A stretch of DNA of 42,418 bases, taken from an uncultured Thermomicrobiales bacterium. Lineage in GTDB: Bacteria > Chloroflexota > Chloroflexia > Thermomicrobiales > UBA6265. Below the pieces are notes generated by a model. That model did no database searches. It was given only the letters and a program-made list of their open reading frames with translations, and was not told the DNA's origin. The position numbers and the translations under genes were made by a program. Shown piece by piece: positions 17,751 through 25,628 of the stretch. The stretch is from assembly GCA_902806335.1 (NCBI GenBank), contig CADCWG010000026.1, positions 1-42,418 of the forward strand, written 5' to 3'. The first letter of the stretch is position 1. Each line of letters opens with the position of its first letter.

Positions 17751-20700
17751 CTAGTCGGCGACGGCGGACACGCGGGCGGGGGTAGCCCTCGGGCCGGTCG
17801 CCGACGCGTCGGTCACGCCCGTGCCGTCCCGGTCGTCGACCCGTCGCGGGGGTCGGGCTTCGCGCGGCAGCTCGACCACGAAGCGGGCGCCGCCGCCCGG
17901 GGCGTCCTCGACGGAGAGGTCTCCACCGTGGGCGAGCGCGATCTTGCGGCTGATGTAGAGACCGATCCCGAGCCCCTCAAGGCTTCCCGATGGCCGGGGC
18001 GGGGCGGGGGCAGCCGGCGAGTCCGCCCGCTCGTGGCTGTGATCTCCAACCGAGGGCGCGCGGTAGTAGCGGTCGAACAGCCGCCCCTTGAGCAGGTCCG
18101 GGATCCCGGGGCCCTGGTCGTCGACCGTGATCGCGAAGTGGTCGCCGGGCCGCTCCTCAAGCGCGACGCGGACCTCGCCGCCGCCGGTGTACTTCACCGC
18201 GTTGCCGAGCAGATTGCTGAGGACCTGCTCCACCCGGACCCCGTCCCAGACGACCGGAAAGTGCTCGGGAACGGCGGCGCTGAACGCGTGGTGCTTGGAG
18301 AGCCCCTGGGCGCCCTCGACGGCGCGACGGACCACCGCGGCGGCGTCGCCCGCCCCGAAGCTGAGGTCGAGTCGGCCCAGGTCCGCCCGCGAGACGTCGA
18401 GCAGCCGGTTAACCAGCTCGCCCATGCGATCGCTCTGGGCGATGATCGCTTCCATCCGGTCCGCCTCCTCGGCCCGGCTCGGGTCGTCGGCGCGACGGAC
18501 CCGGCGGAGCAGGAGCTGGAGGTTGCCGCGAAGCGAGGTGAGCGGGTTGCGCAGCTCGTGGGCGACGACGGAGAGGAACTCGTCCTTCGCCTTGTCGATC
18601 GCCCGAAGCTGCGCGACGTCCTGGAGCACGCCGACCGCGCCGACGATGCGCCCCCCCGCGTCGAGGATCGGGGCGTGGTTGGCGACCACGGTGACGACGC
18701 CCCGGTCGTCCCGGGCGATGGTCAGCGCCTCGCCGAGGCGCTCGTCGCCCGTCCGCAGCGTCCGCCCGAGGGGCCCGTCCCCCGGCGCGAAGGGCACACC
18801 GTCCGCGTCGGCGACGGGGAGCCCTCGGGCCGCGAGCACGTCGAGCGGCGCCCCCCAGAGGTCCTCCGCCGCGCGGTTCGCGAGCACCAGCTTGCCGTCC
18901 GGCGCGTCGGCGATCACCACCGCCTCGGGCAACTGGTCGACCACCGCCAGGAGCTTGCGGTGGGCGGCCTCGGACCGCTCCATCAGCCGCGTCTTGTCGA
19001 TCGCCACCGCGCACTGGGCGGCCAGGGCGCCGACGAAGGCGAGGTCGTCGGCCGTCGGCCGGTGGTCGTCGGACGCGTGGTTGACGTAGGCGACGCCGAT
19101 CAGCTCGCCGTCGACGATCAGGGGCGCGATGGTCGCCGAGCGGAAGCCGTAGCGGTCGAAGAAGATCCGCTCCGACGCGGCCGCCTCGGCGTAGGTGTAG
19201 TGGAGCGGGGCGCGGCGGGCGAAGGCGACCATCGTGGTCGGCACGGCGACGGGGTCCAACACCACCGTCTCGGCCGGGGGCTCGAAGCGGTAGCCCGCCT
19301 GGCCGATCATCCTGCCGTCCGCCTCGCGGAAGAAGATCGCCGCCGAGGCGCCGCCGAGCAGCTCGGCGAGGCGGTCGGCCGCGATCGCCATCACCCCGGG
19401 GAGGTCGGTCCCGGCGTTGACGGCGAGCGAGACATCGGCGACCGCGGCGGCCCGGGCGGCCGCGGTCTCGAGCTGGGCCAGCCGCTCCGCCGCCTGGCGG
19501 GCGGCCACCGTCTCGGCGGTGACGTCGCGGGCGATCGCCACCGCCCCGGTGATCTTCCCATCGCGCCCGTCGCGCAGCGGGCGGGCCGACACCGCGACCA
19601 TCCGCTCCGCGCTGTCCCCCGGGCGGACCACCACGTAGCGCTCGTCGGCGACCCGCTCGCCGCCGAGGGCGCGGAAGAGTGGGCTGGCCTCGACCGGGAT
19701 CGTCGTCCCGTCGTGGGCATGTCGCTGGACGCGGCCGAGGACCGTCCGGGCGTCCTTCCCGACCAGCGGCTCGTCGGCACCGATGCCGAGCAGCGAGCGG
19801 TCGGCCGCGTTGGTGAGGGTGATCCGGCCGGCGCTGTCGACGGCACAGACCGCCTCGGACAGGTCCTCCAGCGCCCCGGCCAGCAACTCCGAGCGGGCCC
19901 CTTCGACGTCGCGGAGCCGGGCCTGCTCGAGGGCGACCGCCGCCTGGTCGGCCAGCACCTGGGCGAGGCCGAGCTGGTCCTGGGTCAGCGAGACCGGCTC
20001 GCCCGCGCAGTCCCCGAACACGAACCCGAGGAGCCGTCCGGCGGAGCGCAGTGGCGCCCCGAAGAGCGCGGTGACGCCCGGCAGCAGCCGGGCCGTATTC
20101 GTGCCGCCGGTGGTCGCCACGTCGGGGATCACCGCCGCCTGGTCGAGGACCAGGAAGCGGCCGAAGACGGCGACCTCGTTCAGGCCGACCCGGTCGGGGA
20201 GTTCGGCGAACGGCTCGCCGTGGGCGGCGAGCCGGACCACCCCGCGGCCGGAGGCGTCGACCCCCCGGATCTCGACGCGGCGAAAGTCGAGCGCCTGGCC
20301 GAGCCGATCGCAGAGGAGGTCCAGGAACTCCGGCAGCGGCAACTCGGCCGCGGCGCTGTGGAGCACCTCGTAGAGGGTCGAGAGGCGGCGGGCGAGGTCG
20401 ACCCGCTCGCCGGACGCGAGGTCGAGTAGCGCCGGCGAGACGTCCGGGTTGGGCTCCCGGCGCCGGTACTTGCGCGGCGCCCGCTCCCGCATCGGCTCCC
20501 AGGCGCGCAGGTCCTCGGCGGCGACCAGGGCCATCCGACCCAGGCGCTGGACGGGCAACTTGCCGCGGCGGACCGCCCGCGAGACGGTGTGGTAGGAGAC
20601 GCCCTTGAGCCGGGCGGCCTCCGCCATGGTGTAGACGTCGCCTCGGCCCACGCCGGCACGCGCCCCCGTCGCCCCGTCCGGCGCGCCGTCGGCGGTCGCG

Positions 20701-20762
20701 ATGGCGCGGGCCCCATCGGGCTCGGCACCGGGTTGGGGCTGAGTGTTTGGCCGCCTGGCCAT
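17751..20762 (-). CDS. Soluble HTH-GAF-PAS-GAF-PAS sensor histidine kinase
   Basis: This 1003-residue multidomain kinase has no membrane segment. The N-terminus holds an excisionase/MerR-like helix-turn-helix (about 43-90), 'YTMAEAARLKGVSYHTVSRA' followed by 'GKLPVQRLGRMALV'. Next come a GAF domain (about 128-287), a PAS domain (about 297-418), a second GAF (about 440-592) and a second PAS (about 600-722). The HisKA helix has the phospho-acceptor His735 in 'FLSVVAHELRNPLTSLRG'. The ATPase domain has the N box 'SNLLGNAVKYT' (849-859), G1 'DDQGPGIP' (881-888) and G2 'GLGIGLYISRK' (930-940). GGAGGGG precedes ATG 20762. No response regulator is adjacent, so it is an orphan. A DNA-binding domain on a kinase is unusual. 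Confidence 0.9.
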   Translation of the reverse strand: MARRPNTQPQPGAEPDGARAIATADGAPDGATGARAGVGRGDVYTMAEAARLKGVSYHTVSRAVRRGKLPVQRLGRMALVAAEDLRAWEPMRERAPRKYRRREPNPDVSPALLDLASGERVDLARRLSTLYEVLHSAAAELPLPEFLDLLCDRLGQALDFRRVEIRGVDASGRGVVRLAAHGEPFAELPDRVGLNEVAVFGRFLVLDQAAVIPDVATTGGTNTARLLPGVTALFGAPLRSAGRLLGFVFGDCAGEPVSLTQDQLGLAQVLADQAAVALEQARLRDVEGARSELLAGALEDLSEAVCAVDSAGRITLTNAADRSLLGIGADEPLVGKDARTVLGRVQRHAHDGTTIPVEASPLFRALGGERVADERYVVVRPGDSAERMVAVSARPLRDGRDGKITGAVAIARDVTAETVAARQAAERLAQLETAAARAAAVADVSLAVNAGTDLPGVMAIAADRLAELLGGASAAIFFREADGRMIGQAGYRFEPPAETVVLDPVAVPTTMVAFARRAPLHYTYAEAAASERIFFDRYGFRSATIAPLIVDGELIGVAYVNHASDDHRPTADDLAFVGALAAQCAVAIDKTRLMERSEAAHRKLLAVVDQLPEAVVIADAPDGKLVLANRAAEDLWGAPLDVLAARGLPVADADGVPFAPGDGPLGRTLRTGDERLGEALTIARDDRGVVTVVANHAPILDAGGRIVGAVGVLQDVAQLRAIDKAKDEFLSVVAHELRNPLTSLRGNLQLLLRRVRRADDPSRAEEADRMEAIIAQSDRMGELVNRLLDVSRADLGRLDLSFGAGDAAAVVRRAVEGAQGLSKHHAFSAAVPEHFPVVWDGVRVEQVLSNLLGNAVKYTGGGEVRVALEERPGDHFAITVDDQGPGIPDLLKGRLFDRYYRAPSVGDHSHERADSPAAPAPPRPSGSLEGLGIGLYISRKIALAHGGDLSVEDAPGGGARFVVELPREARPPRRVDDRDGTGVTDASATGPRATPARVSAVAD

Positions 20763-21115
20763 AGGCTCTGCCCCTCCAGGGACACACGGGACGCGCCTCG
20801 CGCGCCAGGATCGGTCAAGAACGGATACCCGAGTCTATCACGGCCCCTGGGCGACCGAAACGCGCCGGGGCCGACCGGGCGCCCGCCGGGAGCGCCGGTG
20901 GGTACGTCGCGCTACTGCCGGCGGCGCCGCGGCCGCGGGAGACTAGAGCCACCGCGAGCGGCCGGGCTACGCCGCGACCAGACAGGGCCGTCCCCGCGCG
21001 GCGTCGGTCACCGCTGGCGCCCACCACCGGCGGTCGGGGACCGGACCTCACCCGTCCGGGTCGGGACCCCGGCCGCGAGGAGCCGGAGGCGCAGAGCCAC
21101 GCCGGCCGGCTGGGC
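20763..21115. other. 353-nt gap between purE and the kinase gene
   Basis: No gene was found. A minus-strand TTGACC at about 20811-20816 could be a -35 for the kinase, but no -10 follows at the right distance. I see nothing else here. Confidence 0.35.
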
Positions 21116-21769
21116 TCACCCCGATCGCGCCGCCGGGCCCGGCGAACCGTCCACCCTCCTCCCGGACTCGCCGGGCGGCGGGTGGGCGGCGCCGACGGCG
21201 GCGTCCGCGCGGCGGACACGCTCGGCCTGCGCCGCCTGGAAGGCCTCGACCCGCGCCCGCAACTCGGGGTCGCCCGCGGCGAGGATCCGCACCGCGAGCA
21301 GACCGGCGTTGCGGGCGCCGCCGATGGCGACCGTCGCGACCGGCACGCCCCCGGGCATCTGGGCGATCGAGAGCAGCGCGTCGAGCCCGCCGAGACCCAG
21401 CCCGGCCGCGCTGATCGGCACCCCGACCACGGGGAGCGGCGTCGCCGACGCCAGCATCCCCGGCAGCGCCGCCGCGCCCCCGGCCCCCGCGACCAGCACC
21501 CGCAGCCCCCGGTCGGCCGCCCCCCGCGCGTAGGCGAGCATCGCCTCCGGCGTGCGGTGGGCGGAGAGCACCCGGACCTCGGTCGGCACGCCGAACTCGG
21601 CCAGCGCCTCGACCGCGGCCCGCATCACCGGCAGGTCGGAATCGCTCCCCATCGCCACCCCGACGAGGGGCGACGCCGGGCCCGGCTCGCCGGTCGCCGC
21701 CGGTGCGGCCCGGGACGACTGGGCGTCGGTCGCCTCGGTGCCGGGCGGGCGGTCGCGGGTCTCGGTCAT
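21116..21769 (-). CDS. purE: N5-carboxyaminoimidazole ribonucleotide mutase
   Basis: PurE moves the carboxyl group of N5-CAIR to C4, giving CAIR in de novo purine synthesis. The 217 residues include an N-terminal extension of about 34 residues rich in Ala/Pro and a C-terminal tail of about 25 residues; the core matches the family. Signature segments are '[12 protein letters not shown]', 'VLSAHRTPE', '[11 protein letters not shown]' and '[20 protein letters not shown]'. GAGGAG lies 5 nt before ATG 21769. It follows purK by 57 nt on the same strand, the classical purK-purE pairing, which marks it as the class I (N5-CAIR using) enzyme. Confidence 0.96.
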   Translation of the reverse strand: MTETRDRPPGTEATDAQSSRAAPAATGEPGPASPLVGVAMGSDSDLPVMRAAVEALAEFGVPTEVRVLSAHRTPEAMLAYARGAADRGLRVLVAGAGGAAALPGMLASATPLPVVGVPISAAGLGLGGLDALLSIAQMPGGVPVATVAIGGARNAGLLAVRILAAGDPELRARVEAFQAAQAERVRRADAAVGAAHPPPGESGRRVDGSPGPAARSG

Positions 21770-21826
21770 GGGGCTCCTCTCGGTGAGGCGCGTAAGTCGG
21801 TCGAGGCACCGCCCGGGGGCGGTGGC

Positions 21827-23056
21827 CTACTCGCCGGCCAGCACCGCGGCGGCGCGACGCGCTCGGTCGGCCACCTCGTCGGGGTCGTCGCCGAGGGCGG
21901 TGACGTGGCCCAGCTTGCGCCCCGGCCGGGCGGCCTTCCCGTAGAGGTGGACCTGGACCCCCGGCACCGCCAGGGCGGCCCCGACCCGGGCGGCGGGGTC
22001 GCCCGACGCCCCGGCCGCGCCGAGGACGTTCACGGTCACGACCGCCGGCGCGGTCGGGGCGGTCGGTCCGAGCGGCCAGTCGAGCACCGCCCGCAGGTGC
22101 TGGGCGAACTGGGACGTCCGCGCGCCCTCGATGGTCCAGTGCCCCGAGTTGTGGGGGCGGGACGCCAGCTCGTTGACCACCAGCCGCCCGCCGTCCTCAC
22201 CGCCCTCACCCGCCGCGTCGCCGTGGGTCACGAACAGCTCGACGGCGAGGAGCCCGACGACCCCGATCGCCTCGGCCACCGACAGCGCCAGGCGCTCCGC
22301 CTCCACGACGAGCGACGGGGACAGCGGCGCCGGGATCCGGAGCTCGCGGCAGATGCCGTCGACCTGGACCGTCTCCACCGCGGGGTAGGCGACCACTTCC
22401 CCGCCCGGTCGGCGCGCGACCACCACCGCGATCTCACGGGCGATCGGCACGAACGCCTCGGCCATCAGCGGCGTGCCCGCCCCGATCGGACCGGCGAGCA
22501 GGGCGCGGGCGGCGTCCGGGTCGCCGAGCACCCAGACCCCCCGCCCGTCGTAGCCGCCGCGCGCCGCCTTGGCAACCACGGGCCAGCCGTGCGCCTCGCC
22601 GAAGGCGACCAGGTCGCGCTCGGGGTCGGCCCCGTCGAGGGCTTGCCAGGCCGGGTTCGGGCACCCGGCGGCGGCCAGGGCGGCCCGCTGCCGCCGCTTG
22701 TCCTGGACCAGCGCGACGACGCCCGCGCCCGGCCGCACGGTGTGTCCGGCGGCCTCGAGGCGGGCGAGGATCTCGGCGTCGACCAGCTCGTGGTCGAACG
22801 TCACCACGTCGCACCCGGCGGCCAGCGCCGCCAGCGCCGCCGGGTCGTCGGGCGCGCCGAGGCGGACGTCGGGGCTGACCAGCGCCGCCGAATCGGTCGC
22901 GCGGTCGGCGAGGAGGCGGATCGGCACCGCGAGCCCGATCGCCGCCTGGACCGTCATCCGGGCGAGTTGCCCCGCGCCGACGATCCCGACCCGGGCGACG
23001 TCGCGGCGTTCGTCCGTAGCTGTCACGGCATCCGTCGAGGTGTGTCTGTGCCCCAT
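21827..23056 (-). CDS. purK: N5-carboxyaminoimidazole ribonucleotide synthase
   Basis: PurK is an ATP-grasp enzyme that makes N5-CAIR from AIR, bicarbonate and ATP, feeding PurE. The N-terminal nucleotide-binding start is 'VGIVGAGQLARMTVQA'. Further landmarks are 'FDHELVDAEIL', 'VQDKRRQR', the ATP-grasp loop 'KAARGGYDGRGVWV' and 'VNELASRPHNSGHWTIEGA', a purK hallmark. With ATG 23056 it has 409 residues, slightly longer than usual because of 20 extra N-terminal residues. ATG 23068 is an alternative, and neither has a clear ribosome site. It is the first gene of the purK-purE operon. Confidence 0.95.
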   Translation of the reverse strand: MGHRHTSTDAVTATDERRDVARVGIVGAGQLARMTVQAAIGLAVPIRLLADRATDSAALVSPDVRLGAPDDPAALAALAAGCDVVTFDHELVDAEILARLEAAGHTVRPGAGVVALVQDKRRQRAALAAAGCPNPAWQALDGADPERDLVAFGEAHGWPVVAKAARGGYDGRGVWVLGDPDAARALLAGPIGAGTPLMAEAFVPIAREIAVVVARRPGGEVVAYPAVETVQVDGICRELRIPAPLSPSLVVEAERLALSVAEAIGVVGLLAVELFVTHGDAAGEGGEDGGRLVVNELASRPHNSGHWTIEGARTSQFAQHLRAVLDWPLGPTAPTAPAVVTVNVLGAAGASGDPAARVGAALAVPGVQVHLYGKAARPGRKLGHVTALGDDPDEVADRARRAAAVLAGE

Positions 23057-23586
23057 AGGCCGGAGCATACAGGCTACGTCGGGTCCAGGCGAAGCGCGCC
23101 CCGGCCACATGCGGGATCCGGGCGACCACCGGGGCATCCGCCCGTCGGGTCCGCGGCCGGCCCCGGCCGGCCTCGTCCCGGAGGCTCGGACCTCGGGGCT
23201 CGGTCCCGGGCGGGCGCGGGGACGACCGCCCCCCGCTCCCTGCGGCGACTACCCGGATCAGGGATCGGAGGGGCGACCGGGCGTGATCGCGGGTGGACGC
23301 CGCCGGCGGGGTGTGGCGGATTCCGGACGGTCGTCCGCCCGCCGCGCCGATGCGCCGCAACGACCGCCGCGCCCGAACCAGACGTTCTCGCTCCGGCCGC
23401 GCGAGCCGGCTCGGCGGGAACGGCGCATCGGCCAGCGTCGCGTGGAGCGGCCGGTCGCCTGCCTGAGTTCGGGCTTCGACGGCCCGGACGTCCCCCGTCC
23501 GCGATCGGGGGTCCTCGCGGGCCGGGCGTGCCCGACCGCTACCCGGGGCGGGAACCCGCCGCGACGAGGCCGGAGGACGTCACCGG
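23057..23586. other. 530-nt gap upstream of purK with a GC-rich repeat
   Basis: This gap carries copy 3 of the intergenic repeat (23139-23217). The stretch 23480-23585 is GC-rich with short matches to the repeat (GACGAGGCCGG) that may be a decayed copy. No gene, no clear purK promoter and no terminator for the gene at 23587 were recognised. Confidence 0.4.
23139..23217 (-). repeat. GC-rich intergenic repeat, copy 3 (inverted)
   Basis: Its reverse complement reads GCGCCCGCCCGGGACCGAG, CCCCGAGGTCCGAG, GGGACGAGGCCGGCC, GGCCGGCCGCGGACCCG, closely matching copy 2 of 17437-17512. As with copies 1 and 2, it points the same way as transcription of the gene upstream of it (23587-23928). Confidence 0.6.
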
Positions 23587-23928
23587 TTACCCGCTGCCCG
23601 CGGTGCCCTGCGCGGAGGGGGAGCCCGGGGCGTTCACTTCGACACCCGCCGCGGAGACGGCGCGGGTCGCTTCGGATCGGACCTTGGCCTCCTCGTCGCG
23701 GAGCGCCTCGGGGTCGTTGACGCCTGCCCGGAACTTCTGGATCAGCTCTTCTTCCTTGGCGACCTTCGCCTCGGCGCCGGCGAGGCGCGCCTGGCGGAGC
23801 CGGTCGAGGAATCGACCGGTCAGCTCGCCGCCGCTCTGGGGGGCGAAGAGGATCGCCGCCGCGGTTCCCACCCCCGCGCCGAGCAGCCCACCGCCACCGA
23901 ACTTGACCAACCGCGTGCCCGCGCCCAT
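23587..23928 (-). CDS. Small YtxH-like membrane protein
   Basis: This 113-residue protein has a Gly-rich hydrophobic segment at about 11-29 ('GGGGLLGAGVGTAAAILFAP') followed directly by 'QSGGELTGRF' and a charged, probably helical region (about 40-90). This arrangement is typical of the YtxH family (PF12732), small stress-related membrane proteins of unclear function. The tail is Gly/Ser/Pro-rich. GGAGA precedes ATG 23928 at good spacing. The next gene upstream on the same strand ends at 24104, 175 nt away, so an operon is possible but not certain. Confidence 0.75.
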   Translation of the reverse strand: MGAGTRLVKFGGGGLLGAGVGTAAAILFAPQSGGELTGRFLDRLRQARLAGAEAKVAKEEELIQKFRAGVNDPEALRDEEAKVRSEATRAVSAAGVEVNAPGSPSAQGTAGSG

Positions 23929-24103
23929 CGTCGTCTCCGATACTCGTGTACTCGTGGCCGGCGACGCCTCGTCGCCGGCCGTCCCGACCTCCCACGTCCG
24001 TAGTGGGCCCGGCCAGCCGTGTCCTGGCCCGCGGGCAGTCGGGCGCCGGTCTCCCGCCGCGCGCTGGCCCGCACCACCGACCGGCCGACCTACCCGAAGG
24101 TCG

Positions 24104-24700
24104 CTAGCGGACCAGACGCCGGATCGCGCCGAGCAAGAACAGCACCAGCCCGAGCGCCGCCCCGAACCCGGCCGCCCCCGCGCCGTCGACCACCGGCTTC
24201 GCGCAGGACGCCGCCGGCCCGATATGGAGGAAGACCCGGGTCTCGGCGTCGAAGTGGGTCGACCGCCCGACGTTGACGAGCACCCGGCTGCGCACCACGC
24301 GCGCTTCCTGCGCCACCACCGCGAACGCCGTCCCGCCGTGCATCACCGCCCGCTCGCTCTCGAGCTGGACCACGCCCGAGCGGTCGAGCTGCGCCGAGCG
24401 CGCCTCGACGGTGCGGGCGCCGGAGCGGTCCATGATCACCCGCTGGGCGACCACCCGCTCGGCGCCGGACCGCTCCATCGCGACGGTGGTCGCCTCGACG
24501 TTGCCCGCGTCGGCGCGGAGCAGCTCGGGGGCCGGCGCCGGCGTCTTCGTCGTGCTGGCCTTGAGGAGGGCCGTCGGCAGACCACTGGAGCCCGCGGCCG
24601 CCCCGAGGGCGTCCCCACTGTGGGCGTCCACGACGGGCACCGTGTTGGCGTCGTTGGCGGTTGGCGGGTCGCCCGCCTCGCCTCGGCTCGTGTCGGCCAT
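24104..24700 (-). CDS. Membrane-anchored protein with tandem 15-residue repeats, function unknown
   Basis: This 198-residue protein belongs to no family I recognise. Residues 1-60 are Ala/Pro/Thr-rich. Five clear in-register 15-residue units start at residues 61, 76, 91, 106 and 121, with a possible sixth at 136. Examples are 'ERSGAERVVAQRVIM', 'DRSGARTVEARSAQL' and 'DRSGVVQLESERAVM'. The alternating small/hydrophobic pattern suggests a short beta-solenoid. A single Cys (166) and a C-terminal hydrophobic helix (about 172-193, 'AAGFGAALGLVLFLLGAI') ending in RRLVR suggest a C-terminal membrane anchor. ATG 24700 follows GGAGAGGGG. An IR (24779-24794) and a possible -10 TACACT (24768-24773) lie upstream. 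Confidence 0.7.
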   Translation of the reverse strand: MADTSRGEAGDPPTANDANTVPVVDAHSGDALGAAAGSSGLPTALLKASTTKTPAPAPELLRADAGNVEATTVAMERSGAERVVAQRVIMDRSGARTVEARSAQLDRSGVVQLESERAVMHGGTAFAVVAQEARVVRSRVLVNVGRSTHFDAETRVFLHIGPAASCAKPVVDGAGAAGFGAALGLVLFLLGAIRRLVR

Positions 24701-24778
24701 CAACGCACCACCCCTCTCCGGACACGCGGCCCCTCGAGGTGCCGCCACCACTCCACCGCGACCGCCAAGTGTAGCAGC

Positions 24779-24794
24779 GGCCCTCGAGAGGGCC
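24779..24794. promoter_or_regulatory. Inverted repeat upstream of the 15-residue-repeat protein gene
   Basis: GGCCCTC-GA-GAGGGCC is a 7-bp perfect inverted repeat just upstream of a possible minus-strand -10 (TACACT, 24768-24773). It could be an operator, but there is no supporting evidence beyond position. Confidence 0.25.
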
Positions 24795-24977
24795 GGACCG
24801 GCGCGGCGTCCCCGCCGCGCGCCGGCGGTTGTCCCGTCATCCCCGATACTGGGCCAACGCCCTCGCCGCGATCGCGCGCGGGTGTCGCCCCGAACGCCGG
24901 CCACGCCGCCGCGGCGAGACCTGCCCGTCGGCGGTGGGCGTCACGCCCGTCCCCACAGGCCCGAGGAGGTCCATCCG

Positions 24978-25628
24978 ATGACCGAGGCACCGCCGACCGA
25001 AGCGCCACCGGTGCGTACCGTCGGCATCCTGATCTTCGACGACGTCGAGGTGCTCGACTTCTGCGGCCCGTTCGAGGTCTTCTCGGTGGCGCGGACGGCG
25101 CCGGTGCCGCCCGACGAGCGCGGCCACCCGCTCTTCACGGCGCTGACGATCGCCGAGCGCGCCGACCCGGTCCGCTGCGTCGGCGGCCTGGTCGTCGTGC
25201 CCGCGCACACCATCGACGACCACCCGCCCCTCGACGTGCTCGTCGTGCCCGGCGGGCAGGGCACCCGCCGGGAGCGGACCAACCGCCGGGTGCTCGACTG
25301 GGTCGCCGCCCAGGCGGCGCGGACGCCGCTGACGACCAGCGTCTGCACCGGCGCGTTCCTGCTCGCCGCCGACGGGCTGCTCGACGGCCGCCGGGCGACG
25401 ACCCACTGGGCGAGCCTCGACTGGCTGCGCGAGCACCACCCGGCCGTCGACGTCCGCGGCGACCTGCGGGTGGTCGACGAGGGGTCGGTCATCACCTCGG
25501 CGGGGGTCTCGGCCGGCATCGACATGGCGCTCCACGTCGTCCGCCGCCTGCACGGCGACGCCGTCGCCGCCTGGACCGCCCGCCGGATGGAGTACGACTG
25601 GGCGGAGCGCTCCGTGGCGGCGGGCTAA
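24978..25628 (+). CDS. DJ-1/PfpI-family protein, isonitrile hydratase-like
   Basis: This 216-residue cytoplasmic protein has the DJ-1/PfpI (class I glutamine amidotransferase-like) fold. The N-terminal strand is 'VGILIFDDVEVLDFCGPFEV', with the acidic residue typical of the active site. The nucleophile elbow is 'TSVCTGAFLLAADGLLDG' with Cys123, followed by RRATTHW. This pattern matches isonitrile hydratase (InhA) and the sensor half of GlxA-type AraC regulators, but no DNA-binding domain follows. GAGGAGG lies 9 nt before ATG 24978. The stop codon overlaps that of the convergent GH42 gene. Isonitrile hydratase activity is only a possibility. Confidence 0.82.
   Translation: MTEAPPTEAPPVRTVGILIFDDVEVLDFCGPFEVFSVARTAPVPPDERGHPLFTALTIAERADPVRCVGGLVVVPAHTIDDHPPLDVLVVPGGQGTRRERTNRRVLDWVAAQAARTPLTTSVCTGAFLLAADGLLDGRRATTHWASLDWLREHHPAVDVRGDLRVVDEGSVITSAGVSAGIDMALHVVRRLHGDAVAAWTARRMEYDWAERSVAAG

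Noticed and set aside
16809..20429. A 1206-codon plus-strand open frame covering the kinase region
   Set aside because: It overlaps the sulfatase 3' end out of frame and is antisense to the histidine kinase, whose H, N and G boxes are intact. No domain is recognisable in the shadow.
17104..23240. CRISPR-like array from the GC-rich repeats
   Set aside because: There are only three copies, of variable length, with unequal spacing and no spacer/repeat alternation or cas genes.
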